A model generated the notes under the pieces. The model ran no database searches, was not told the origin of the DNA, and saw only the letters and a list, made by a program, of their open reading frames with translations. Shown piece after piece: positions 1 through 6,487 of a stretch of DNA of 10,436 bases; position 1 is the first letter of the stretch, and each line of letters opens with the position of its first letter. Position numbers and translations under genes: made by a program. Source of the stretch: Paracoccaceae bacterium. Lineage in GTDB: Bacteria > Pseudomonadota > Alphaproteobacteria > Rhodobacterales > Rhodobacteraceae. The stretch lies in NCBI GenBank assembly GCA_003512825.1, contig DOOI01000019.1, forward strand, positions 13,820-24,255, written 5' to 3'.

Positions 1-547
1 GTTGCGTATAGCGCACGCATTCGGCAAGCACGATATCGGCAACCGTAAAGCGCCCGCCCATCAGCCAGTCGCGACCTTGGAGATGGGCCTCGATGCGCGC
101 GAAAGGGCGCTGGAGTGCGTCGCTGGCGGCAGAAATTTTGGCAGCTCCTTCAGGGGTTTGCGCCTCGCCTTTTGCATATGGGTACAGAATATCAAGCCCC
201 GGTCCCTCGATTGAGGCTGCGCCGACAAAGGCCCATTGGGTGGCTTCGGCTTCTTCGCGGGCATCACGTGGGCCAATGTCGCCACCATAGACGCGAGCAA
301 GATAAAGGGCGGTCGCCATCGACTCGGTCAAGGTAAAACTGCCGTCGACCAAAGCAGGCACTTGGCCTTGCGGGTTCACTTTCAAAAAGGCGAGCGAGGC
401 CGTGTTTAGAGGAGCATCAGCGCTCGTCGGGTCGGGCAATCGGTAAGATTGAAGGACCGGGACCAGATCGTAAGCTGCACCCGCTTCTTCCATTACCCAG
501 ACCGGGCGGGTGGCCCGGCTCCTAAGGACGCCATAGATCGTAACCAT
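1..547 (-). CDS. Glutathione S-transferase family protein (3' end cut by window edge)
   Basis: A cytosolic GST-type protein, expected to conjugate glutathione to electrophiles or to act as a glutathione-dependent reductase or isomerase; the substrate cannot be told. I translated 182 residues, open to the window edge. Residues 1-85 look like the thioredoxin-fold domain: a short beta-strand start (MVTIYG), Ser/Arg residues near position 10 where the catalytic residue usually lies, the NPQGQVPAL segment (about 58-66) with its cis-Pro, and the Glu-Ser pair (75-76) that binds the gamma-Glu of glutathione. Residues from about 95 are the helical domain, with the N-capping segment FTVADIVLAE near 167-176. 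Usual family length is about 200-215, so roughly 20-30 residues lie outside. The ATG at 545-547 follows GAGGAG at good spacing. The gene is divergent from the transporter at 714. The GST assignment is firm; its subclass is unknown. Confidence 0.9.
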   Translation of the reverse strand, partial: MVTIYGVLRSRATRPVWVMEEAGAAYDLVPVLQSYRLPDPTSADAPLNTASLAFLKVNPQGQVPALVDGSFTLTESMATALYLARVYGGDIGPRDAREEAEATQWAFVGAASIEGPGLDILYPYAKGEAQTPEGAAKISAASDALQRPFARIEAHLQGRDWLMGGRFTVADIVLAECVRYTQ

Positions 548-713
548 CGCTCATCTCCTCGCGTGTTTCTGCCTGCAATGCTGCCTGCTCGCAGCGAGAA
601 CAGGAAGCCCTGATCGCAGGGATTGGAGAAAAACTCCGAAGCATGGAGGGAGGATGAAAAGACGTCGCAAATGAACGTGACAGGGGGGGCGTTGGCAGTG
701 TAGCCGAACAAGT
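548..713. other. Divergent intergenic region with small hairpins
   Basis: This gap separates the divergent GST and transporter genes and must hold both promoters, though I see no convincing -35/-10 pair. Visible structure: a near-palindrome CTCGCAGCGAG (588-598), a hairpin CCCTG-ATCG-CAGGG (608-621), a short GGAG/CTCC hairpin around an A-run just after it, and a run of seven G at 683-689. A purine-rich GGAGGGAGG (645-653) precedes two tiny overlapping frames, MKRRRK (ATG 654) and MNVTGGALAV (ATG 671), the second ending at 703 just before the transporter start. Whether these act as leader peptides is unproven. Confidence 0.4.
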
Positions 714-1649
714 ATGACCCAAAGCGTTATTCCCCCTTTCCCCGCCTTCTCGGATCGCACTGTTCTTGGCATTGTGCTGATGATCGGGTTTTGCATTACG
801 GCCCCATTGATTGACGTGTCGTCGAAGCTGGCGACGGCCACGATCCCGGTGGGGCAGATCACATTGGGTCGGTTTATTGTGCAGGGTGCATTGATGGCGC
901 CGGTCTGTCTGCTTTTGGGACATTCGCTGCGCTTGCCCAAAGTTGCGGTGCCGGGGCTGATCTGGCGGGCGGTTTGCTTAATCTTGTCGACCTATTGTTT
1001 TGTAGGTGCGGTGCGGTTCATGCCCATTGCTGATGCGCTGGCAATTGCCTTTGTCGAACCGTTTATCATTCTGCTGATCGGGCGGTTTGTGTACCATGAA
1101 GAGGTGGGGCCGCGTCGGTTGGCGGCGGTTGCTGTGGGCTTTTGTGGCGCACTTCTGGTGATCCAGCCATCGTTTCAGACGTTTGGGCTGGTGGCATTAT
1201 TGCCTTTGGGCACAGCGTTTTTCTTTGCGCTCTATATGTTGGTCACGCGAAGCCTGTCGCGCAAACTGCATCCGATTGCGATGCAGTTTCATACCTCGAC
1301 GGTGGCCGCGGCGATCTGTTTGCCTATTTTGTTGATCACGAATTCTTATGACGTGCCGACGCTGACTTTCGTGGAGCCTCAAGGGCTGGCGTGGGTATGG
1401 CTTGCTGGCGTTGGCGCAGCATCTGCTGTGGCGCATTTGATGATGTCTTATGCGTTGAAATATGCGCCGTCGTCGGTCTTGGCGCCGATCCACTACACCG
1501 AGATTGTCACTGCCGTAACGCTCGGTTGGATGGTTTTCGGAGATTTGCCCAACCAGTTATCGCTGGCAGGGATTTTGATCATCGTGGCGTCGGGACTTTA
1601 TGTGTTTCACCGAGAGCGATTGGCGGAACAGACGAAAAAACAACTTTAA
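714..1649 (+). CDS. EamA/DMT-superfamily membrane transporter, first of a tandem pair
   Basis: A 311-residue inner-membrane carrier of the drug/metabolite transporter superfamily (EamA, RhaT/YdcZ-like). Such proteins have ten transmembrane helices made of two repeated five-helix halves and mostly export amino acids, metabolites or drugs; the substrate here is unknown. Hydrophobic segments run throughout. The first repeat ends in the hallmark segment around residues 106-132 (ADALAIAFVEPF, then the EEVG loop) and the second shows the matching APSSVLAP ... GDLPN stretch (about 251-280). The C-terminus is short and basic (KKQL), as is usual for a cytoplasmic end. The ATG at 714 has no good Shine-Dalgarno; an in-frame stop at 678-680 with no start codon between excludes an upstream start, and the downstream paralog begins with the same MTQ. 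Closely related to the gene at 1718. Confidence 0.93.
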   Translation: MTQSVIPPFPAFSDRTVLGIVLMIGFCITAPLIDVSSKLATATIPVGQITLGRFIVQGALMAPVCLLLGHSLRLPKVAVPGLIWRAVCLILSTYCFVGAVRFMPIADALAIAFVEPFIILLIGRFVYHEEVGPRRLAAVAVGFCGALLVIQPSFQTFGLVALLPLGTAFFFALYMLVTRSLSRKLHPIAMQFHTSTVAAAICLPILLITNSYDVPTLTFVEPQGLAWVWLAGVGAASAVAHLMMSYALKYAPSSVLAPIHYTEIVTAVTLGWMVFGDLPNQLSLAGILIIVASGLYVFHRERLAEQTKKQL

Positions 1650-1663
1650 GGTTGTTTTTTCGT
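1632..1663. terminator. Perfect 13-bp A/T-rich inverted repeat overlapping the transporter stop codon
   Basis: The left arm ACGAAAAAACAAC (1632-1644) is exactly complementary to the right arm GTTGTTTTTTCGT (1651-1663), with a 6-base loop TTTAAG. The hairpin begins inside the last codons of the first transporter and includes its stop (1647-1649). The right arm supplies a run of six T within the stem and the left arm six A, so it could act as an intrinsic terminator or attenuator in either direction, although the stem is poor in G/C. It would partly separate expression of the two tandem transporters. Confidence 0.6.
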
Positions 1664-1717
1664 GAGTTGTGCAAATCAGGATTGCGGTGCGAGGTGGTCC
1701 TTGGGTAGCGTGAAGCT

Positions 1718-2659
1718 ATGACACAAGATCGGCCCGTCTTGGGCATACTCCTGATGCTCGGCTTTTGCGTGTTGGCGCCCTTTGGCGATGCGATTGCGAA
1801 GCTTTTGGGCGAGCGGGTGCCCTTGGGGTTTACTGTTTTTCTGCGCTTTGCAGTGCAGGCCGCAATTTTGGCCCCGTTGGTTTGGTGGGGCAGTCGCAAG
1901 TGGCAGATGACGAGGAGGGTCTTTGGCATCGTGGTCTTGCGGACAATATTGCACATCTTTGGCATTGGCTTGATGTTCACAGCGCTGCAATTTCTGGAAT
2001 TGGCTGATGCGGTTGCGATTATTTTCGTGATGCCGTTCATTTTGCTGGCTTTGGGGCGGGTGTTTTTGGGCGAAGAAGTGGGAGTTCGGCGGCTCAGTGC
2101 GGCGGCGGTTGGGTTCGTGGGGACGATGATGGTGGTGCAACCTTCATTTGCCGAAGTGGGCTGGCCTGCATTGTTGCCCTTAGGGGTGGCCGTAAATTTT
2201 GCAGCCTTCATTTTATTGACGCGGCTTGTGGCGAAAGAAACTGATCCGATTGGAATGCAGGCCGTTTCCGGGGGAATGGCGACCGTGATGTTATTGCCAG
2301 TGCTGATTTGGGGGCCGTCGAGCGGCTTTGGTGCATTGGCGGCGGCGTCACCGGATATGATCGGTTGGGTATTGTTGTTGGCAATCGGCACAGTGGGCAG
2401 TGTGAGCCATTTGCTGATGGTCTGGTCGTTGCGCTATGCCCCAGCGGCGACCTTGGCACCTATGCAATACTTGGAAATTCCTGTTGCGGTGATATTCGGC
2501 TGGCTGTTTTGGCAGGATTTGCCAAATGGATTGGCTGTTTTTGGTATTTGCATCACTTGTTCGGCCGGGCTGTATGTCATTCGCCGGGAGCAGGCCATTG
2601 CGCGGGCGCGTCTTGCAAAGCCTGTGACAGCTCATGGAGTGCCGCTCGCGGCAGAATGA
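1718..2659 (+). CDS. EamA/DMT-superfamily membrane transporter, second of a tandem pair
   Basis: A 313-residue, ten-helix EamA-type carrier in the inner membrane, probably a metabolite exporter; the substrate cannot be read from sequence. It matches the preceding transporter along its full length: both share MTQ...VLGI/LLM, the first-repeat hallmark (A.AI.FV.PFI.L..GR, then EEVG.RRL.A.AVGF.G), V.QPSF, ALLPLG, and in the second repeat RYAP..TLAP, LEI, then DLPN and GLYV. This indicates tandem duplication. The ATG at 1718 is weakly preceded by a GAAG sequence; no better start is apparent. The last 83 bases overlap, antisense, the 3' end of the thiamine diphosphokinase gene. It lies 68 bases after the first copy, with a hairpin between, so co-transcription may be only partial. 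Confidence 0.93.
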   Translation: MTQDRPVLGILLMLGFCVLAPFGDAIAKLLGERVPLGFTVFLRFAVQAAILAPLVWWGSRKWQMTRRVFGIVVLRTILHIFGIGLMFTALQFLELADAVAIIFVMPFILLALGRVFLGEEVGVRRLSAAAVGFVGTMMVVQPSFAEVGWPALLPLGVAVNFAAFILLTRLVAKETDPIGMQAVSGGMATVMLLPVLIWGPSSGFGALAAASPDMIGWVLLLAIGTVGSVSHLLMVWSLRYAPAATLAPMQYLEIPVAVIFGWLFWQDLPNGLAVFGICITCSAGLYVIRREQAIARARLAKPVTAHGVPLAAE

Positions 2660-3272
2660 GCAAAAGATGCGGTGCGCTCACTTCCAGCGCAACCTGCCCG
2701 CCGCCGGCGCGATTAGAGGTGCCGATCCGGCCGAGTGGCGAGAGGGTGAGCTGATCAATTGGCCAGTCCAGCCCTGTTGATTTACCCGTCACTGGCGCCA
2801 AGGGATAAAGTGAAACAGGCATCCCCTCTGGCAAGTCAATGTTAAGGCGAGGGGGGCAAAGTGTTATGAGTTGTTCCGGTGCAAAGAGGATGCAAGGCTT
2901 GGACGGGGAGGAAGCTAAGGCAGAAAAACAGGCCAGCATGTGATCGATCCGCGTGCCTGTAAAGCCTAAGCCAAGTATGAGAGGCGCGCTTATCATGCGG
3001 AGGCATTTTGCGAAATCGGTGCTCTCTTGCTCTGTGATCAGGTGCACAGTGTCTGAGGCGAGTTTAGCGCGGGTTGCAGCGGTCAGCGAGTCAAGGTCTC
3101 CGAGAGTGGCCTCGGGGAGAAGGCCCATGGCGCAGAGGACGTTTGCGCCGCCGTCTGCGGCGATTAACCGGGGTCCGACTCGCTGTGCATCGCTGACGTC
3201 AATGGGCGTCACGTCGCCTGCGCCGACGAGTGTGATGGGTTCCAAACTTGAGACAATGGTGGAATTTACCAT
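2577..3272 (-). CDS. Thiamine diphosphokinase (thiamine pyrophosphokinase)
   Basis: A cytosolic enzyme that transfers pyrophosphate from ATP to thiamine, giving thiamine diphosphate (TPP) directly from salvaged vitamin. With the chosen start it is 231 residues, normal for the family. Family motifs are in order: AADGGAN (about 38-44), GDLDSL (58-63) with the catalytic/metal Asp residues, EQESTDFAKCL (81-91), and GFTGTRIDH (103-111), all in the N-terminal catalytic domain. The C-terminal beta-rich TPK domain ends with TSNRA... and a hydrophobic strand before residue 210. I prefer the ATG at 3270-3272 over the ATG at 3285-3287: AGGGG sits seven bases upstream of the former, and a TATAAT box at 3299-3304 would leave almost no leader for the latter. 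The gene is convergent with and overlaps the second transporter, and is divergent from the gene at 3410. Roseobacters often depend on thiamine uptake, but no transporter of that type is evident here. Confidence 0.93.
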   Translation of the reverse strand: MVNSTIVSSLEPITLVGAGDVTPIDVSDAQRVGPRLIAADGGANVLCAMGLLPEATLGDLDSLTAATRAKLASDTVHLITEQESTDFAKCLRMISAPLILGLGFTGTRIDHMLACFSALASSPSKPCILFAPEQLITLCPPRLNIDLPEGMPVSLYPLAPVTGKSTGLDWPIDQLTLSPLGRIGTSNRAGGGQVALEVSAPHLLLILPRAALHELSQALQDAPAQWPAPGE

Positions 3273-3298
3273 TGGATTACCCCTCATCCTGTAAACAG

Positions 3299-3304
3299 AT
3301 TATA
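3299..3304 (-). promoter_or_regulatory. Probable -10 box for thiamine diphosphokinase
   Basis: Read on the minus strand these six bases are TATAAT, an exact sigma-70 -10 consensus, 26 bases upstream of the preferred kinase start codon. A transcript starting about seven bases on would have a leader of roughly 18-20 bases containing the AGGGG ribosome-binding site. No strong -35 is present; TTAACG lies about 19 bases upstream, which is a poor match and slightly too far. Confidence 0.45.
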
Positions 3305-3409
3305 TTCTCGACACGAAATGATACGTTAAAAATCGCAGAATCGTTCACGTTTAGTCACCTCGAACATGGTAAATCATACCGTCGCAGCAGAATTGGAAGG
3401 CGAGTAGTC

Positions 3410-5767
3410 ATGGTTGGTCCAAACAAAGTGCTCACGGTCTCTTATGGGACTTTTTCGTGCACACTGGAGGGGTTTGAAGACTCTTTCGATACCATGAAGG
3501 CTATTGCGGAATACTTTCGAGATTTGGCCGCAGACGATCGCTATTTTGGTGCAGAGCCGCCCACGCCGGATGCAGAGATGCTGGCGCGTATCGCTGAGAA
3601 GGAAATCGCGCGTCGAGTGGAAGCTTGGCATGATCGCGATCGGATTGTGTTGCGGGCGGAACGTCTGGATGATGCTCAAGTGGCGGAGCGTGCAGCTGCG
3701 ACAGCCGCGCGGGCGGAGGCCGTAGTGGAGAAGGCAAGTGTTGCCAAGGTTGCCGCAGAGCAGGCAGCCGCTGACAATACAAGGGCTGGTATTGCCGAGG
3801 CTGATATAGCTGAGGTTGGCAAGGCTGAGGTTGATAAGGTCATAGAGCCCCAAGATATCGCGACCGATGAGGGTGTCGCGGTGCGTGCGACGTCCTCTCG
3901 GGCTATTGAAACAGGAAATCGGGCGATTGAGGTGGCGGTTGGCTCCTCTGTGCCAACTCAGGCGCCTCTTGCGCCAGATGCCATTGCACAAACGACGCTT
4001 GATCCGTCGCCGCAAGACCGTGCGGCTGTGGCCGAAAAACTGGAGCGCATTCGGGCCGTTGTTGCGCGAGCCCCAGCAAAGGACGAGGTCAAAGTCCCTG
4101 ACGCGGTGCCAGAGGCTCTGGCCATCACGCCCGCTGTTACGGTTCCCGAGATTGACGATTATATTGAAGATCAGCATGCAGAAGAGGCCGTGTCGGATTT
4201 GGGCGCTGTTTTGGAAGAGCGTGCCGAAGCGATTGTGCATTCCGAGGCCGATGAAGCCGTAGATCTTGTTTCGGCGGAAGTCTGGGATGACGAGGCCGAA
4301 CTGGGCTTTGACGACGAAGATCTGGATTTCGACGCCGAAGATGCGAGTGAGGGTGATCAACCCGGAACGGTGTCTGCGCCGAGTGTGATTGCTCCACGCT
4401 TGTCTGAAGACCAAGAACCCGTGGTGGAAAATGCCGCAGGCGATGACGATTTGGATGCGATCCTTGATCGGTTGATGGCGAAGACACGCCGCGCCGAGCC
4501 GCCAACGTCGCAGGCGCAGACCGATGAAAGCGACGCGAAAGCTGTAGCCGACGCTGAGTTTGACGCTCCTGCACAGAAAGCCGAATCGCTACGTGCACGC
4601 GTGATAAAGGTGCGGAAGGTCGATCTGGAGCAAGCGATCCGGGCGGGACTATTGGAAGAAGAGACGAAGGCGGATGTCGCGCCACAATCTGTGGTGAGCC
4701 AAGCTATTGTAAGCCAGTCTCCCTCCAGCCTGTCGGATGAGGAGGAAATGGATTTGGCGCGCGAGTTGGCCGAGGTTGAGGCCGAATTGGGCCGTGATGC
4801 TGACGGTGCCTTTACCTTTGATGGACTGGATGAAGAGGAAGAGGACGACGAGCCGTTGAATTCCCTCTTTGACGAGGAAGAAGAGGCCGAGCAGAACGCA
4901 GAGGAGCAGGCAAACGCGACGCGTGCCGTGGTGCAGGCTCAAACTGATCTGGGTGAGGATGAATTCGAAGAGGACGCTTTCGACCGCGAGGATCATCCGG
5001 AACGCCGCTCAGAAGCGGGACAGCGTTTGGCCGGTGCAGATGCTGATCGTGATGTGATGCGCCTGATGGCGAAGACCATTTCGGAAATGGATGAGCCGGA
5101 AAGCACACACCGCCGCAGCGCAATTGCTCATTTGCGTGCGGCTGTGGCGGCCACCAAGGCTGAAAAGCAAGAAGGGGGCGTTTTGAAAGCCGAGCCTTCG
5201 GCTGTGCCTTATCAGGAGGATCTGGCATCTGTTGTGCGCCCACGTCGTCCTGTGATTGCCGGAACGCCGACCACGCGTCGCCCTGCAGAGGAGCGGGCTG
5301 CGCCGCTGAAGCTGGTGGCTGAGCAGCGAATTGATGTGCCAGCTGCGCGCCCTGCTCAAAGTGATGTGGCACCTGTACGTCCGCGCCGGATTTCCGTGGC
5401 GGAGTTGCGTGCCACGGCGGAACACCCTGTGGCAGAACCTGCCCCCCGCGTTGAGGGCTCCAAGGCTGTGGTTGTCCCCGAAGGAGGTTTCGGGGCGTTT
5501 GTCGAGAAAGTTGGCGCAAGCTCACTCAATGAGGTCTTGGAAGCCGCGGCTGCCTATATGTCATTCGTTGAGGGACGTGAGGAGTTCTCGCGCCCACAGC
5601 TGATGACCAAGGCAAAGCAGGTTGACGGGCAGGAGTTCAGCCGTGAGGATGGTCTGCGGTCATTCGGAATGCTGCTGCGGGAGGGCAAGATCGAGAAGCT
5701 CAAGGGCGGTCGGTTTACGGTATCTGAACGCATTAGTTTCCGCCCCGATGCGCGTGCCGCTGGATAA
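3410..5767 (+). CDS. Large acidic, mostly disordered protein of unknown function with conserved-looking ends
   Basis: A 785-residue protein without signal peptide or membrane helices, so cytoplasmic. I do not recognise a characterised family, though I recall similar ORFs annotated as hypothetical in Rhodobacteraceae. Residues 1-90 look ordered (GPNKVLTVSYGTFSCTLEGF, then an amphipathic MKAIAEYFRDLA and AEMLARIAEKEIARRVEA). About 90-690 is low-complexity Ala/Val/Glu/Asp sequence with very acidic patches near 290-315 and 469-500. A short motif, RLMAKT, appears twice (about 354 and 551), and SAIAHLRAAVAATKAEK begins near 570. Residues 691-785 look like a compact helical/winged-helix-like domain (FGAFVEKV, SRPQLMTKA, FGMLLREGKIEKLKGGRFTVS). 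The ATG at 3410 follows GGAAGG at good spacing. The open frame extends back to 3248, but that extension overlaps the divergent kinase and looks non-coding. A DNA- or nucleoid-associated or scaffold role is only a guess. Confidence 0.88.
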   Translation: MVGPNKVLTVSYGTFSCTLEGFEDSFDTMKAIAEYFRDLAADDRYFGAEPPTPDAEMLARIAEKEIARRVEAWHDRDRIVLRAERLDDAQVAERAAATAARAEAVVEKASVAKVAAEQAAADNTRAGIAEADIAEVGKAEVDKVIEPQDIATDEGVAVRATSSRAIETGNRAIEVAVGSSVPTQAPLAPDAIAQTTLDPSPQDRAAVAEKLERIRAVVARAPAKDEVKVPDAVPEALAITPAVTVPEIDDYIEDQHAEEAVSDLGAVLEERAEAIVHSEADEAVDLVSAEVWDDEAELGFDDEDLDFDAEDASEGDQPGTVSAPSVIAPRLSEDQEPVVENAAGDDDLDAILDRLMAKTRRAEPPTSQAQTDESDAKAVADAEFDAPAQKAESLRARVIKVRKVDLEQAIRAGLLEEETKADVAPQSVVSQAIVSQSPSSLSDEEEMDLARELAEVEAELGRDADGAFTFDGLDEEEEDDEPLNSLFDEEEEAEQNAEEQANATRAVVQAQTDLGEDEFEEDAFDREDHPERRSEAGQRLAGADADRDVMRLMAKTISEMDEPESTHRRSAIAHLRAAVAATKAEKQEGGVLKAEPSAVPYQEDLASVVRPRRPVIAGTPTTRRPAEERAAPLKLVAEQRIDVPAARPAQSDVAPVRPRRISVAELRATAEHPVAEPAPRVEGSKAVVVPEGGFGAFVEKVGASSLNEVLEAAAAYMSFVEGREEFSRPQLMTKAKQVDGQEFSREDGLRSFGMLLREGKIEKLKGGRFTVSERISFRPDARAAG

Positions 5768-5770
5768 CCC

Positions 5771-5793
5771 TTCACAGGCCTTGCTCCTGTGGA
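5771..5793. terminator. Weak hairpin after the acidic-protein gene
   Basis: CACAGG (5773-5778) and CCTGTG (5786-5791) pair perfectly around a 7-base loop, extendable by a wobble and an A-T pair. It lies a few bases after the stop at 5765-5767. No T-run follows, so it may be only a weak terminator or a processing stem. A 10-base palindrome GGCCTAGGCC (5801-5810) follows in the same 90-base gap before the next start. Confidence 0.3.
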
Positions 5794-5857
5794 CCGGCGG
5801 GGCCTAGGCCGCTTGGCTGCTTTCACGTTGCGGGGCGGCTGCGACGGGAGGGAATTT

Positions 5858-6346
5858 ATGAGCGATACAGAAATGCGCGCGGGCGAAGTGGCGTTGCCCT
5901 TTGATCCCGCTGAAACCACGTTTGCCGGGGTGATACGCATTGGCCAGCTTTCTACGCCTTGGGCGCGTGGCAATTGTCCAAAGTACCTCAATCAGGCGCG
6001 GGATCGGGGTGGGGTATTCCAAGCACATGTCGATATGCCATTCCGCCCGGCGCTTTTGGGGCTGGAGCCGGGAATGACGGTGGTTTTGCTCTATTGGATG
6101 GGGCAAGCACGCCGCGATCTTTTGGTGCAAGCGCCCGCTCACCGTTCCGAACCCACGGGCACCTTTGCATTGCGCTCTCCGGCGCGACCAAATCCGTTTG
6201 CTATGGCAGTGGTGCGGTTAGTTGCAATTGATCGCGAAAGCGGTGTGTTGGAACTGGATGCGGCAGATGCTTTTGATGGCACTATCTTGCTCGATATCAA
6301 GCCATGGCTGCCATCAATAGATATGCCACGACACACTGAAAAATAG
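5858..6346 (+). CDS. trmO: TrmO-like tRNA (N6-threonylcarbamoyladenosine-37) N6-methyltransferase
   Basis: A 162-residue cytosolic protein of the TrmO/TsaA (UPF0066) beta-barrel family. TrmO uses S-adenosylmethionine to methylate N6 of t6A37 in certain tRNAs (such as tRNA-Thr), giving m6t6A and tuning decoding. Evidence: the segment GTFALRSPARPNPF (101-114) is the family signature, normally GTFATRSP.RPNPIG; LELDAADAFDGTILLDIKPW (131-150) is the second signature, with the DIKPW ending. The usual IG after RPNP is replaced by FA. The protein lacks the C-terminal extension of the roughly 235-residue E. coli form, matching a shorter version of the family. The ATG at 5858 follows GGGAGGGA at ideal spacing. 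The gene is 90 bases after the acidic-protein gene and ends six bases before the minus-strand tRNA-like gene. Confidence 0.88.
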   Translation: MSDTEMRAGEVALPFDPAETTFAGVIRIGQLSTPWARGNCPKYLNQARDRGGVFQAHVDMPFRPALLGLEPGMTVVLLYWMGQARRDLLVQAPAHRSEPTGTFALRSPARPNPFAMAVVRLVAIDRESGVLELDAADAFDGTILLDIKPWLPSIDMPRHTEK

Positions 6347-6351
6347 GGAAA

Positions 6352-6428
6352 TGGTGGGCCCACTGGGATTCGAACCCAGACTGGAAGGAGTTTAAGTCCT
6401 CTCTCTCTACCGGTTGGAGTATGAGCCC
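6352..6428 (-). tRNA. Atypical tRNA, anticodon UAA (nominal Leu), short variable arm
   Basis: On the minus strand a 77-base cloverleaf including encoded CCA can be drawn. The acceptor GGGCTCA pairs with TGGGCCC (one G-U), with discriminator A. The T arm is perfect (CTGGG-TTCGAAT-CCCAG). The anticodon arm GAGGA-CTTAAAC-TCCTT has T33 and anticodon TAA (6392-6394), which reads UUA/UUG (Leu). The variable loop is only 5 bases (CCAGT), yet bacterial tRNA-Leu is normally class II with a long variable arm. The D arm is poor: with standard numbering C10-A25 and C12-A23 mismatch; a shifted register gives three pairs (CTC/GAG) and leaves an extra base before the anticodon stem, inside a GAGAGAGAG tract. 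The D loop still has GG. The gene could be a diverged functional tRNA or a decaying one; annotation software may leave its identity undetermined. Confidence 0.75.
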
Positions 6429-6436
6429 CCGCGCAT

Positions 6437-6465
6437 CGCATATCAGCCTGTGAGGGGCCATTCAA
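6437..6465 (-). promoter_or_regulatory. Candidate promoter for the tRNA-like gene
   Basis: On the minus strand TTGAAT (6460-6465) and TATGCG (6437-6442) are separated by exactly 17 bases, and the second is preceded by TGA, making an extended -10 (TGnTATGCG). The -10 ends eight bases before the tRNA 5' end, so transcription would start at or next to the mature end. The match to consensus is partial (four of six and three of six). It suggests the gene may still be expressed on its own, rather than being part of the TPR operon upstream. Confidence 0.4.
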
Positions 6466-6487
6466 CCGAGCCAAGCGGGATATTCGC

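Noticed and set aside
1579..2391. 270-codon antisense open frame opposite the second transporter
   Set aside because: Asn/Lys/Pro/Thr-rich, no motif, and it is the reverse of a clear transmembrane protein.
3248..3409. 54-codon N-terminal extension of the acidic protein
   Set aside because: It overlaps the divergent kinase start and its promoter, has no ribosome-binding site, and the ATG at 3410 has a good one followed by the ordered N-terminal segment.
3374..4414. Long antisense open frame (346 codons) opposite the acidic-protein gene
   Set aside because: The predicted peptide is Arg/His/Cys/Leu-rich without domains, has no ribosome-binding site, and arises from the codon bias of the real gene on the other strand.
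4812..5525. Second antisense open frame (237 codons) opposite the acidic-protein gene
   Set aside because: Composition is Gln/Pro/Arg-rich and non-protein-like; it mirrors the acidic Ala/Glu codons of the sense gene.
6139..6474. 111-codon minus-strand frame through the tRNA-like gene
   Set aside because: Its WVRIPVGPP stretch is the usual false peptide obtained by translating a tRNA T arm; the rest is antisense to the TrmO gene.
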